Position numbers and translations under genes: made by a program | Source: Christiangramia bathymodioli | GTDB lineage: Bacteria; Bacteroidota; Bacteroidia; Flavobacteriales; Flavobacteriaceae | DNA: 64,000 nucleotides | NCBI GenBank assembly: GCA_009735695.1 | Contig: SRSL01000002.1 | Coordinates: forward strand, 363,229 to 427,228 | Direction: 5' to 3' | In this document: positions 54,182 to 63,909 of the stretch, piece by piece | Layout of the letters: the number at the start of each line of letters is the position of its first letter | Position numbering within the stretch: position 1 is the stretch's first letter | Notes under the pieces: model-generated | Told to the model about the DNA's origin: nothing | Database searches by the model: none | What the model saw: the letters and a program-made list of their open reading frames with translations, nothing else

Positions 54182-54559
54182 ATGAAACGAATACTGCTTC
54201 TATTAATATTGGTTAACCTTACTTCCTGTTTTAATGCTGAACGCAATTGTGAAGATTACCGTACAGGCATCTATGAATTTGAAACCTATTTAAATGGAGA
54301 ACTTGTCACTTCAAGGTTTGTGAGAAGTGACAGTTTGGAAATTGAAACATTTCAGGGAAATATCGACACCTCTACTGTAAGGTGGATCAATGACTGCGAA
54401 TATATTCTGGAGAATATCAATCCGCAGAGCATGTCTGAAGAAAAAGCCATTCATATCAAGATACTAACCACCAATCCGAATGGCTATACCTTTGAATATG
54501 GACAGGTAGGAGAAACGAAGAAAGCGCGAGGCGAGGTTAAAAAAGTGGGCGAGAATTAA
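54182..54559 (+). CDS. small lipoprotein, unknown function
   Basis: 125-aa exported lipoprotein with a lipobox LTSC (cysteine about residue 16) after a short hydrophobic signal. The rest looks beta-rich (RTGIYEFETYLNGELVTSRF). Homologues are often mis-called DNA topoisomerase IV because of their position next to parC; no topoisomerase motif exists. Probably co-transcribed with the XRE gene. Its stop overlaps the convergent mscL stop by 4 bp. Confidence 0.7.
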   Translation: MKRILLLLILVNLTSCFNAERNCEDYRTGIYEFETYLNGELVTSRFVRSDSLEIETFQGNIDTSTVRWINDCEYILENINPQSMSEEKAIHIKILTTNPNGYTFEYGQVGETKKARGEVKKVGEN

Positions 54560-55002
54560 TTTCGCCTTTCCCTGAGCAGCTCATTCTGCTCTTTCATCAA
54601 TTCATTCAAATTATCCAGTAGCTCGATGTCCTTGGGCGTAACTACCTTTTTGTCTTTCGGGTCCTGTGCCCTGTTTCGGAAACGGTTCATGGCCTTTACG
54701 ATAATAAAAACTACAAAACCAATTACCAGGAAATCGATAAAGGTTTCGATCAGTAAACCATAGCCAACAGAAACTTCTTCTACATAATCCGGGGTACCTT
54801 CGGTTCCTACTGCATCCCGAAGTACCAGTTTTTTACTGGAGAATTCAATTCCGTCGGTAAGCAAGCTAAGTGGCGGCATGATGACCTGCTTTACCAGCAC
54901 ATCCACGACCTTATTGAAGGCAGTACCAATGATGATACCTACCGCCATGTCTACCATATTGCCTTTAACGGCAAATTCTTTAAATTCCTTGATCAATCCC
55001 AT
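54556..55002 (-). CDS. mscL: large-conductance mechanosensitive channel
   Basis: 148-aa pentameric channel that opens at near-lytic membrane tension. The amphipathic N-terminus GLIKEFKEFAVKGN leads into TM1 with the glycine-rich pore GIIIGTAFNKVVDVLV. A second hydrophobic helix (about 80-102) and a charged cytoplasmic bundle (LLDNLNELMKEQNELLRER) follow. Last gene of the parE-orf-parC-mscL operon; its ATG shares one base with the parC stop. Confidence 0.95.
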   Translation of the reverse strand: MGLIKEFKEFAVKGNMVDMAVGIIIGTAFNKVVDVLVKQVIMPPLSLLTDGIEFSSKKLVLRDAVGTEGTPDYVEEVSVGYGLLIETFIDFLVIGFVVFIIVKAMNRFRNRAQDPKDKKVVTPKDIELLDNLNELMKEQNELLRERRN

Positions 55003-57638
55003 TATTCGTCAAATAAAGATGGCTGTCCTTCAGAATTCGATTTCTTTGAAGATTCCTGAATCTTACCATTTTTCACGTCCTCAGCAGTGATCTCCTGTTC
55101 TTCACTGGATTCTTGCTCTTCGGTTTCTTCCTCCGGAACATAAGGTTCAGGATCCAGCAGGTTTACCTGGTTCACTTTTTCTGAAGTTAACTGGTTTCCT
55201 AAGGCTTTAATACCCTTGATCGCGATGAATTCCTCCAGGCTGATAACCTCATTCTCCTTGCGTTCCTTTCCTTTAGGCTTGGTATAGACGATTTCAGCTC
55301 TTGGATAATAATCGGTAGAAACGACCTCCAGGAAAGAATCTTCATGATCGCTGATAAATCGTTCTTCTTTATCCGGATGTTCGATGAGGAACCTCTTTAC
55401 ATAATAACGCTCTTTTTCCGCTTCCCAATATATTGCTGAGATTGGTTTATCTTTTACCCATTTTTCCAGGACGATCATCTCGTCATCAAATCGGGTGGTA
55501 AGCTCAGGCTTGATGGTCTTCACCACTCCGTCCTGGGTAATGATGAGCAGCCTGTCGTCTCCACGGAATTCTCCAAGCAATTCTCCTCTTTCGTCTACAT
55601 TCAGCCTTTTCACGGTTTCGTCAAACCAGATCCTTCTCGGCTTCAGAGTAGAAACACCTTCTTCTTTCAATTCGATTCGCTTGACCGAATATTTGGTAAC
55701 GATATTCCCCTTCACATTTCGTCCTTTTATAAGCACTTCTGCAAAGTCCAGGTCGAATTTCACTTTTCTGATGCTTCCTACCTGTCTCAGGAATATGGTA
55801 ACCACTTCAGCCTCTCCATTAGGATTGGCAGAAAAATAAAGGACTTTTGAATCCTTCTTACCCTGAGTAAGATCGTACTCCCTGTCGCGGGTTACCGAGG
55901 TAACCGAAAAACGTTTTACATAAGTTTTCCCGGCTTTCCCGTCGCGATAGATCATATTATAAATGGTACGCTTATCCTTTTTCTTGAAAATGGCAACATG
56001 GATAATATCTTTCCCAATAAAAGTCTTGGAATCAACCTTGGTGACCATCATTTTCCCTTCGGCCGTAAAACAGATCACATCATCGATATCGGAACAGTCA
56101 GTAACATATTCATCTTTTTTCAGCGACGTACCAACAAATCCTTCCGAGCGATTCACATACAATTTTGTGTTCCTGATCACCACCTTGGTCGCCTCGATAT
56201 CCTCGAAAAGTCGAAGTTCGGTCTTGCGTTCCCGACCCTGCCCGTAATCTTTCTTAAGCTTGGTAAAATAGTCTACCGCAAAATCTACGAGGTTATCCAG
56301 GTGATGTTTTACCTGTGCAATGTCGCCTTCAAGTGCGTCAATCTTTTGCTGGGCCTTGTCTATATCGAATTTCGAAATTCTTTTAATCCTGATCTCGGTA
56401 AGCCTAACGATATCATCTTCAGTGACTTCACGTTTCAGGTGTTTGGTATGAGGTTTTAGGCCTTTATCGATGGCTTCAATAACTCCTTCCCAGGTTTCCT
56501 CTTCTTCGATATCGCGATAAATTCGGTTTTCGATAAATATTCGTTCCAGAGAAGCAAAATGCCATTGTTCTTCCAGTTCATCCAGTTTGATCTCCAGTTC
56601 ACGCTTCAGCAGGTGAAGGGTATGATCGGTAGATCGGCGAAGTATTTCTGAAACTCCCAGGAATATCGGTTTATGATCGATAATCACACAACCCAGAGGC
56701 GCCAGTGAATTTTCGCATTGGGTAAATGCGTAAAGGGCATCTATGGTCTTATCTGGTGAAATATTGTTTGGCAAATGAATAAGGATCTCCACCTCGGCGG
56801 CTGTATTATCCTCGATCTTCTTGATCTTGATCTTTCCTTTATCATTTGCTTTTAAAACCGAATCGATCAAACTGGAGGTAGTGGTGCCGTATGGAACTTC
56901 GGTGATAGCCAGGGTATTTTTATCCAGCTGACTTATCTTAGCCCGAACCCTTATTCGGCCTCCTCTTTTTCCATCGTTGTAATTACTTACATCAGCAATT
57001 CCGCCAGTTGGAAAATCGGGAGCCAGTTTAAATTTCTTTCCTTTCAAATGACTGATGGAGGCATCTATCAATTCATTGAAATTATGAGGAAGAATACGCG
57101 TGCTTAATCCTACCGCGATCCCTTCAGCTCCCTGAGCCAGCAAAAGCGGGAATTTTACCGGCAGGTTTACCGGTTCATTCTTTCTTCCGTCGTAAGATAA
57201 CTGCCATTCAGTTAATTTCGGGCTATAAAGAACTTCGAGGGCGAATTTAGACAGCCTGGCTTCAATATAACGAGGCGCCGCAGCCCTGTCTCCGGTTAGA
57301 ATGTTCCCCCAGTTTCCCTGAGTGTCTATCAGAAGATCTTTCTGGCCAATCTGTACCATGGCATCACCAATACTGGCATCACCATGAGGGTGATACTGCA
57401 TGGTATGCCCCACGATATTCGCTACTTTATTATAGCGACCATCGTCGAGGTCTTTCATGGAATGCATGATTCGGCGTTGTACCGGTTTAAAGCCATCTTC
57501 AATGGCTGGAACCGCCCGCTCCAGGATCACATAAGAAGCGTAATCCAGGAACCAGTCTTTGTACATCCCGGTAACCCTTATTAATTCTTCCTTATTATCA
57601 AACTGCTCGTCCTGAGCTCCGTCTAGATTTTCTTCCAT
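55002..57638 (-). CDS. parC: DNA topoisomerase IV subunit A
   Basis: 878-aa type IIA topoisomerase subunit that decatenates daughter chromosomes with ParE. Catalytic Y124 in AAPRYIEARL. The quinolone-region helix reads HPHGDASIGDAMV: A88 stands where E. coli ParC has S80, and D92 where it has E84. The C-terminal domain lacks the tidy GyrA-box pattern and ends in an acidic, glutamate-rich tail. It follows the membrane-protein gene with a one-base stop/start overlap, and mscL follows it likewise. Confidence 0.95.
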   Translation of the reverse strand: MEENLDGAQDEQFDNKEELIRVTGMYKDWFLDYASYVILERAVPAIEDGFKPVQRRIMHSMKDLDDGRYNKVANIVGHTMQYHPHGDASIGDAMVQIGQKDLLIDTQGNWGNILTGDRAAAPRYIEARLSKFALEVLYSPKLTEWQLSYDGRKNEPVNLPVKFPLLLAQGAEGIAVGLSTRILPHNFNELIDASISHLKGKKFKLAPDFPTGGIADVSNYNDGKRGGRIRVRAKISQLDKNTLAITEVPYGTTTSSLIDSVLKANDKGKIKIKKIEDNTAAEVEILIHLPNNISPDKTIDALYAFTQCENSLAPLGCVIIDHKPIFLGVSEILRRSTDHTLHLLKRELEIKLDELEEQWHFASLERIFIENRIYRDIEEEETWEGVIEAIDKGLKPHTKHLKREVTEDDIVRLTEIRIKRISKFDIDKAQQKIDALEGDIAQVKHHLDNLVDFAVDYFTKLKKDYGQGRERKTELRLFEDIEATKVVIRNTKLYVNRSEGFVGTSLKKDEYVTDCSDIDDVICFTAEGKMMVTKVDSKTFIGKDIIHVAIFKKKDKRTIYNMIYRDGKAGKTYVKRFSVTSVTRDREYDLTQGKKDSKVLYFSANPNGEAEVVTIFLRQVGSIRKVKFDLDFAEVLIKGRNVKGNIVTKYSVKRIELKEEGVSTLKPRRIWFDETVKRLNVDERGELLGEFRGDDRLLIITQDGVVKTIKPELTTRFDDEMIVLEKWVKDKPISAIYWEAEKERYYVKRFLIEHPDKEERFISDHEDSFLEVVSTDYYPRAEIVYTKPKGKERKENEVISLEEFIAIKGIKALGNQLTSEKVNQVNLLDPEPYVPEEETEEQESSEEQEITAEDVKNGKIQESSKKSNSEGQPSLFDE

Positions 57639-58129
57639 TAGGCAGTAGCTTTAGGTGTGGTTGCAAGCACTTTATTGAGTGAATCAACCATTCCCCTTTT
57701 CTTTTTTCGGTTTAAAAATGTGGTATTGAAAGTATATTTTCGGTAACCTTTTTTTCTTCTGGACCTGATGTAAATGGTTAGCGCCGAATAGATCCCGTAA
57801 TCAACAAAATGAAACTTCGCCAGTTTCCGCTTCGGAAATTCAGCTTTCTTCACCCGGTATTCCATGAATTTGGAAAAGAAGACTCCATTATTCTTAAAAT
57901 TGAGCGTTTCCCCATCGCTGTCAAAATCGAAGGATTGCCCTATTTTGTGGACATATAAGGCCAGCAATAAGGTTACAATATTTGGTAAAAAATGACTGAA
58001 ACCGATCTCCTGTTCACTATCGGAAGCCATGATCTCGATATTTACGAAAACGTTGGTAACGAAAACCGCTATCAAAACGATGTAAATCGAGGGAATTATT
58101 TTAACCTCGGTCTTATTGGTGAATCTCAT
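57638..58129 (-). CDS. membrane protein encoded between parE and parC, unknown
   Basis: 163-aa protein with two N-terminal hydrophobic helices (about 12-32 and 45-63). A beta-rich cytosolic part follows ([21 protein letters not shown], then a basic stretch with [13 protein letters not shown]). This could be a bacterial PH-like domain, though that is only an impression. It overlaps parE by 4 bp and parC by 1 bp, so it is translationally coupled to both. Confidence 0.7.
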   Translation of the reverse strand: MRFTNKTEVKIIPSIYIVLIAVFVTNVFVNIEIMASDSEQEIGFSHFLPNIVTLLLALYVHKIGQSFDFDSDGETLNFKNNGVFFSKFMEYRVKKAEFPKRKLAKFHFVDYGIYSALTIYIRSRRKKGYRKYTFNTTFLNRKKKRGMVDSLNKVLATTPKATA

Positions 58130-59988
58130 ATGCCAAGTTCTTCGACCAGATCAAGTTCAACTTTCAGGTTATCTATGATGAACTCCTGCCTGTCTGGCGT
58201 GTTTTTACCCATATAAAAACTCAGCATCTCCTCGATCGACTTTTCCTTATCCAGCATAACCGGATCCAGGCGAATATCTTCCCCGATAAAATGTTTAAAT
58301 TCATCTGGAGAGATCTCACCTAATCCCTTAAATCGTGTTATTTCAACTTTTCCCGATAGCTTCTGAATCGCCTCTTTTCGCTCCATTTCACTGTAACAGT
58401 AAATGGTCTCTTTTTTATTCCGAACCCTGAACAAAGGAGTTTGGAGAATATAGAGGTGGTTTTCCTTGATCAGTTCCGGGAAGAACTGAAGGAAAAAGGT
58501 GATCAATAAAAGCCGAATATGCATTCCATCCACATCGGCATCGGTAGCGATCACGATATTATGATATCTCAGATCTTCAAGGCCTTCCTCGATATTCAAA
58601 GCAGCCTGAAGCAGGTTGAATTCCTCGTTTTCGTATACGATCTTTTTCGAAAGTCCGTAGCTGTTCAAAGGCTTTCCCTTCAAGCTGAATACCGCCTGGG
58701 TCATCACATCCCGGCTTTTGGTAATGGATCCACTCGCCGAATCACCCTCGGTAATAAAAAGAGTGGTTTCCAGGCAACGTTCGTGCTTGCTGTCTCCCAG
58801 ATGCACCCGGCAATCCCTTAGTTTTTTATTATGAAGGCTGGCTTTTTTAGCTCTGTCCCTTGCCAGTTTTCTAATTCCTGAAAGATCTTTCCGTTCCCTT
58901 TCGGCCTGAAGGATCTTTTTGTGCAGCCTTTCAGCCGTTTCAGGGTTTTTATGAAGGTAATTGTCAAGATTCCTTTTTACAAAATCATTGATATAGGTTC
59001 TAACCGTTGGAAGTTCACCTCCCATATCGGTAGAACCGAGTTTGGTCTTGGTCTGACTTTCAAAGACCGGCTCCATCACCTTGATACTGATGGCGGCGAC
59101 TATGGATTTACGAATATCACTGGCTTCATAATTCTTTCCATAGAATTCACGAATGGTTTTCACCACCGCTTCTCTGAAGGCGGCCAGGTGAGTTCCTCCC
59201 TGCGAAGTATTCTGTCCGTTCACGAAAGAATGATATTCCTCGCTGTATTGTGAACGACTGTGGGTAATGGCAACTTCGATATCATTTCCGCGAAGGTGCA
59301 CAATGGGATAAAGCATATCCTCATCACTAATGCTATCCTGCAGAAGATCTTTTAAGCCATTTTCTGAATAAAATTTTTCTCCATTATAAACTATGGTCAA
59401 ACCTGGATTCAGGTACACATAGTTTTTGAGCATTTTTTCGATATATTCATTCCTGAACTTGTAGTTCTTAAAGATGATCTCATCGGGAATAAAAGTGATC
59501 TTGGTTCCTCTTCTTCGGGAAGTTTCGTTAAGATGCTCTTCATCCTTAAGATTTCCCTGCTCAAATTCCGCGGAATGGCTTTCTCCATCACGTGTGGATT
59601 CAACGCGGAAATAAGAGGAAAGCGCGTTTACCGCCTTGGTACCTACTCCGTTAAGTCCAACCGACTTTTTGAAAGCCCGGGTATCGTATTTACCACCCGT
59701 ATTCATTTTGGATACAACGTCCACTACTTTTCCTAATGGAATACCCCTACCAAAATCCCGAACGATCACGCGCTGGTTCTGAACAGAGATCTCTATGGTC
59801 TTCCCTGCTCCCATCACGAATTCATCGATACAGTTATCGATTACCTCTTTCAAAAGGATATAAATACCATCGTCCTGGCTGGAGCCGTCTCCAAGCTTTC
59901 CAATATACATCCCGGGACGCATACGAATATGTTCCTTCCAGTCTAACGACCGAATATTATCTTCGGTATAATTAGTATTCTCGCTCAT
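58126..59988 (-). CDS. parE: DNA topoisomerase IV subunit B
   Basis: 620-aa ATPase subunit of topoisomerase IV. GHKL ATP-binding motifs: IDNCIDEF near the N-terminus, [10 protein letters not shown], and [14 protein letters not shown]. The TOPRIM metal site is [11 protein letters not shown] with [10 protein letters not shown]. Length fits ParE rather than GyrB. First gene of the parE-orf-parC-mscL operon. Confidence 0.96.
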   Translation of the reverse strand: MSENTNYTEDNIRSLDWKEHIRMRPGMYIGKLGDGSSQDDGIYILLKEVIDNCIDEFVMGAGKTIEISVQNQRVIVRDFGRGIPLGKVVDVVSKMNTGGKYDTRAFKKSVGLNGVGTKAVNALSSYFRVESTRDGESHSAEFEQGNLKDEEHLNETSRRRGTKITFIPDEIIFKNYKFRNEYIEKMLKNYVYLNPGLTIVYNGEKFYSENGLKDLLQDSISDEDMLYPIVHLRGNDIEVAITHSRSQYSEEYHSFVNGQNTSQGGTHLAAFREAVVKTIREFYGKNYEASDIRKSIVAAISIKVMEPVFESQTKTKLGSTDMGGELPTVRTYINDFVKRNLDNYLHKNPETAERLHKKILQAERERKDLSGIRKLARDRAKKASLHNKKLRDCRVHLGDSKHERCLETTLFITEGDSASGSITKSRDVMTQAVFSLKGKPLNSYGLSKKIVYENEEFNLLQAALNIEEGLEDLRYHNIVIATDADVDGMHIRLLLITFFLQFFPELIKENHLYILQTPLFRVRNKKETIYCYSEMERKEAIQKLSGKVEITRFKGLGEISPDEFKHFIGEDIRLDPVMLDKEKSIEEMLSFYMGKNTPDRQEFIIDNLKVELDLVEELGI

Positions 59989-60237
59989 AAGTAGTCATGG
60001 AGTTATGCCCCTAATATAAGGCAATACCTAAAGAACTGAAATTTTTCAGCCTTAAATTAATTAACAAAGATTTGGCAAGAAATGTTAATTATGAAATGGG
60101 GAGTAAGATGTGGAATTACAAACAGATTTTAAACAATTGTAGTTGAGGCCAATTGCCTTTAAATTAAAATCAAGCCTGTAATTTTTAACCCAGACTTATA
60201 ATTTAATCAATTGAAAAGCGCCCCGTTTTTAAACTCC

Positions 60238-60265
60238 AAATTCGTACCTCTAAATTCGTACTTCT
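60238..60265. repeat. 2 x 14-bp tandem repeat AAATTCGTACyTCT
   Basis: Two adjacent copies differ by one base (AAATTCGTACCTCT / AAATTCGTACTTCT). They lie in the 290-bp gene-free interval between parE and the 3' end of ychF. The rest of that interval shows no ORF and no clear signal on either strand. Confidence 0.6.
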
Positions 60266-60279
60266 TAAATTGTTCTTCC

Positions 60280-61374
60280 TTATACATTGAAACGGAAATG
60301 CATCACATCGCCATCCTTAACGATGTAATCCTTTCCTTCCACTCGCATTTTACCGGCTTCCTTTACCTTGGCTTCGCTTCCATAGTTTACGTAATCGTCG
60401 TAAGCGATCACCTCGGCACGGATAAAGCCTTTTTCAAAATCGGTGTGGATTACCCCGGCAGCCTGCGGTGCCGATGCTCCAACCTTTACGGTCCAGGCAC
60501 GCACTTCTTTTTCTCCGGCAGTAAAATAGGTTTGAAGATCTAATAACTGGTATGCTCCGCGAATCAGTTTAGCCGATCCCGGCTCATCAAGTCCAATATC
60601 CTGAAGGAACATCTGTCTTTCCTCGTAGTCCTCCAGCTCGGTAATATCGGCTTCAGTACCTACCGCTAGGGTTAGTACTTCAGCATTTTCATCCTTTACA
60701 GCTTCTTTTACTCTTTCAACATGCTCATTCCCTTCTACCGCTGCATCTTCGTTCACATTACAAACATACATTACCGGTTTATCGGTTATGAACTGAAGCG
60801 GTTTGATGAACTCCTTACGCTCGTCTTCACCAAGTTCGATCGCCCTAACCGATTTTCCTTCTTCCAGGCCTTTTTTCACCTTAAGCAAAGCTGCTTCTTC
60901 TTTCTGTGCTTCCTTGTTTCCGGTTTTGGCCGCTCGCTTCACCTTTTCCAGTTTTTTCTCAACGGTTTCAAGGTCTTTTAGCTGAAGTTCCATATCAATG
61001 GTTTCCTTATCACGAATCGGATCTATGGAGCCATCTACGTGTACGATATTGTCATTATCAAAACATCTTAAAACATGCAGGATCGCATCGGTCTCGCGAA
61101 TATTTCCTAAAAACTGGTTCCCCAGACCTTCACCCTTGCTGGCTCCTTTTACCAGACCTGCAATATCCACGATCTCAACGGTAGCAGGAATGATCTTTTC
61201 AGGATTCACCAGTTCACCAAGTTTGGTAAGCCTTGGATCGGGAACGTTTACCACCCCAATATTAGGTTCGATGGTACAAAATGGAAAATTGGCACTTTGC
61301 GCCTTGGCATTGCTCAGGCAATTAAACAGCGTTGATTTTCCAACATTAGGCAGTCCTACGATTCCGGCTTTCAT
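60280..61374 (-). CDS. ychF: redox-regulated ATPase YchF (Obg-like)
   Basis: 364-aa Obg-family P-loop protein. G1 [12 protein letters not shown] (7-18), G3 [14 protein letters not shown], and the NVNEDA region replacing the NKxD guanine motif, which is why YchF prefers ATP. The C-terminal TGS domain is [19 protein letters not shown]. Role is at the ribosome and in stress responses. Its -7 box TATCTTTG lies at 61409-61416. Confidence 0.95.
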   Translation of the reverse strand: MKAGIVGLPNVGKSTLFNCLSNAKAQSANFPFCTIEPNIGVVNVPDPRLTKLGELVNPEKIIPATVEIVDIAGLVKGASKGEGLGNQFLGNIRETDAILHVLRCFDNDNIVHVDGSIDPIRDKETIDMELQLKDLETVEKKLEKVKRAAKTGNKEAQKEEAALLKVKKGLEEGKSVRAIELGEDERKEFIKPLQFITDKPVMYVCNVNEDAAVEGNEHVERVKEAVKDENAEVLTLAVGTEADITELEDYEERQMFLQDIGLDEPGSAKLIRGAYQLLDLQTYFTAGEKEVRAWTVKVGASAPQAAGVIHTDFEKGFIRAEVIAYDDYVNYGSEAKVKEAGKMRVEGKDYIVKDGDVMHFRFNV

Positions 61375-61408
61375 AAACTAAAAATTAGATGCTTTGTTTT
61401 TGCGGCTG

Positions 61409-61416
61409 CAAAGATA
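61409..61416 (-). promoter_or_regulatory. -7 box TATCTTTG for ychF
   Basis: Exact TAnnTTTG match on the minus strand, 34 bp upstream of the ATG at 61374. Confidence 0.45.
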
Positions 61417-61480
61417 CATATTCAAATCGAGAATCTAATACCTAAATTTCCAGCATCAGAATGCACTAAAACTTAAAAAA

Positions 61481-61508
61481 CCGCGAAGAATTTTTAATTC
61501 GTTCGCGG
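61481..61508 (-). terminator. terminator of the prolyl oligopeptidase gene
   Basis: Stem CCGCGAA / TTCGCGG with an inner GAATT / AATTC stem. On the minus strand it is followed by TTTTTTAAG, 24 bp after the gene's stop. Confidence 0.8.
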
Positions 61509-61531
61509 CATTATTAAGTTTGGTTGGATAA

Positions 61532-63694
61532 TCAATCTATCAGATCCTTAGGCGGCTGAAATTTAGGATGTCCAGATTGCCAGTAGAAGAACGACAAAAC
61601 ATTGGTAAACCTTTCAAATCTTTTATCTTTAGTGTCGCCCATTCCATGACCGCTGTCAAACTCGGTTAATAGTAGAATAGGTTCATCTGAAGCATTTGCA
61701 GCCTGCGCACGAGCTGCGAATTTTGCGGGTTCCCATGCGATCACCCTGGGATCGTTCATTCCAGAAGTAATTAGCATTGCCGGATATTCAGTACCGTCTT
61801 CTATATGATGGTAAGAATCCATTTCCAGCAAAGCCTTGAATTCATCCGGATCCTTGACCGTTCCAAATTCAGGGGCATTTACAGGGCCATTTGGCGACTC
61901 TTCCATTCGAACGGTATTCATTGCGCCCACCATTGGTGCAACCGCAGCAAACAGATCGGGCCTTTCGGTGACCGCTCTGCCAACTAGAATTCCACCGGCA
62001 CTTCCTCCAAAGAAACTCAATTTGTTTTTTGAGGTATAGCCCTTATCGATCAGGTATTCTGCCGTAGCAATGGCATCTTTCCAGGTATTTGGTTTATTTT
62101 CCTTTTGCCCTGCCCGGTGCCAGGCATCTCCAAGTTCACCACCTCCTCTAACATGAGGAACCACGAACATACCACCATACATGGTATGAACAAGAACCAA
62201 CGGACTAAAGAATGGCCCGGTAGATGATCCATAAGAGCCATAACCATACATCACCGCAGGTGTTGAACCATCCATTTTTATGTTTTTATTATGGATAATA
62301 GAAACCGGCACCTTAACCCCATCATGAGAAGTAACACTCACTTCTTTAACCACGATATCGTCCAGTTCGGGATATTCGGCTTCAGTAGACATTGGCTGTT
62401 TAACGAATTCATTGCTTGAAGCCAGGTATTTATATCGTTCACCAGGTGTGGTCCATCCTGTTAAATAAACCCAGATATCATCATGTTGTGGTCCCTTTGC
62501 GCTCAGTCCTGCTGATCCCGCAGTTTTTGGCAATTTGATCTCCTTAGGCATATCATCGCCATAAGCTTTTTTCAAAAGCCTTGTTTCCACACCGTTAGAT
62601 TTAACCGTGTAATAAATACCATCACTTGTTATTCTGAAATTGTCAATAGGACCTGTTTCAGGTTCAGGAATAACCAGACTTGATTTGGCAACTTCAGGTT
62701 TATCTTTTGATGATCTGAGAATTTTGAAATTAGGAGCATCTTTAAAGCTCATATAATATATAGCGTCCTCGCTTGTACTAAAGTTTGCAACTTTATCATC
62801 TGGTGAAGTTAATTTTTTCCATTCCCCATCGAGCTCCCTGTTATTCAAATACATTTTGAGGGACTTATCCACGGTCAATACCAGCCCGATATGCATATCC
62901 AGGTCCCGGTCGTAAATAAGAATTGGGATTTCTTCAGGTTCGATATCCAATTCCGGATATTTCGAACTGGAAAACAAAACTTTATCACTAGACTGGGGAG
63001 TTCCAATTTCATGCTTATATATTTTCATATTCATTTGCCTGTTCTTGTCAGAGACATCGGCTGAATTAAGCTTTAAATAATAAATGGAATTTTCACCTGC
63101 TCCCCAGTCGGCCCCATCTACCAGGTTTAAAACATCACCAATTTGTTTGCCTGATTGATCCAAAACCAGCAGTTCACCGTTCTCAGAACCATCCGGAGCC
63201 AGAATCACTGCGACCCTGTTACCTAACCTGTCTGGTATCACAGAGGTGATCGCGTATGTATACCCCGAATCTGTATTGTATTTTTCAGGATCCAAAAGCA
63301 ATACTTCGTCTCCTTCATATCCCTTCCTGAAATAGAGTTTTCCAACCTGGTCCTCCGGCCTCGTTTTCAGGTAATAATACATATCGTTCCTGGTGATATT
63401 CAGGTTACTGATATTCGCTGCCGTACGGCTATCCATCTCCTTCATTTTTCTGAACATTTCATCCTTTTCGGGAATGGCATCCAGGATGGCTTCAGCGTAA
63501 TTAGTATTCGCTTTCATCCAGGTAAGCACCTTTTCGTCTTTCATATTTTCCAGGTAACGATAGGGATCTTCCAGTCTTTGGCCATGATAATTATCAACGA
63601 CCGGTTTCGGTTTCAAGGTCTCCGGTTTTATAATTTCCTGGGAAAACCCCAGCATTGGAAGCAGCCCCAGCAATAGAATAATGCGCTTTTTCAT
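61532..63694 (-). CDS. secreted prolyl oligopeptidase family serine peptidase (S9A)
   Basis: 720-aa exported peptidase with a signal peptide (MKKRIILLLGLLPMLGFSQ). An N-terminal beta-propeller (about 80-430) precedes an alpha/beta-hydrolase domain. The nucleophile S565 is in FFGGSAGGILVG, the acid in TSGMNDPRV, and the histidine in FDSGHGMGDT. It cleaves after proline in short peptides; export suggests nutrient peptide degradation outside the cytosol. Monocistronic, with its own terminator. Confidence 0.93.
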   Translation of the reverse strand: MKKRIILLLGLLPMLGFSQEIIKPETLKPKPVVDNYHGQRLEDPYRYLENMKDEKVLTWMKANTNYAEAILDAIPEKDEMFRKMKEMDSRTAANISNLNITRNDMYYYLKTRPEDQVGKLYFRKGYEGDEVLLLDPEKYNTDSGYTYAITSVIPDRLGNRVAVILAPDGSENGELLVLDQSGKQIGDVLNLVDGADWGAGENSIYYLKLNSADVSDKNRQMNMKIYKHEIGTPQSSDKVLFSSSKYPELDIEPEEIPILIYDRDLDMHIGLVLTVDKSLKMYLNNRELDGEWKKLTSPDDKVANFSTSEDAIYYMSFKDAPNFKILRSSKDKPEVAKSSLVIPEPETGPIDNFRITSDGIYYTVKSNGVETRLLKKAYGDDMPKEIKLPKTAGSAGLSAKGPQHDDIWVYLTGWTTPGERYKYLASSNEFVKQPMSTEAEYPELDDIVVKEVSVTSHDGVKVPVSIIHNKNIKMDGSTPAVMYGYGSYGSSTGPFFSPLVLVHTMYGGMFVVPHVRGGGELGDAWHRAGQKENKPNTWKDAIATAEYLIDKGYTSKNKLSFFGGSAGGILVGRAVTERPDLFAAVAPMVGAMNTVRMEESPNGPVNAPEFGTVKDPDEFKALLEMDSYHHIEDGTEYPAMLITSGMNDPRVIAWEPAKFAARAQAANASDEPILLLTEFDSGHGMGDTKDKRFERFTNVLSFFYWQSGHPKFQPPKDLID

Positions 63695-63909
63695 ATGTAA
63701 AATATTTAGTTGGTTACTAACTGGCTTCAGTGTAATGGGGAAGATTTTCAGATTTCTAAATTTAATAAAAAGCTATAAATCAAACAATTAAATTAGAATA
63801 CGGGCATTTTTATTGTTTCGACTCACCAAGCGTTTAGTATTTTTTTAACGAGAGGCACTGGCATATTTTTTAACTTTAAGAGCATTGAACTTCAAAAAAA
63901 ATATAGCAT

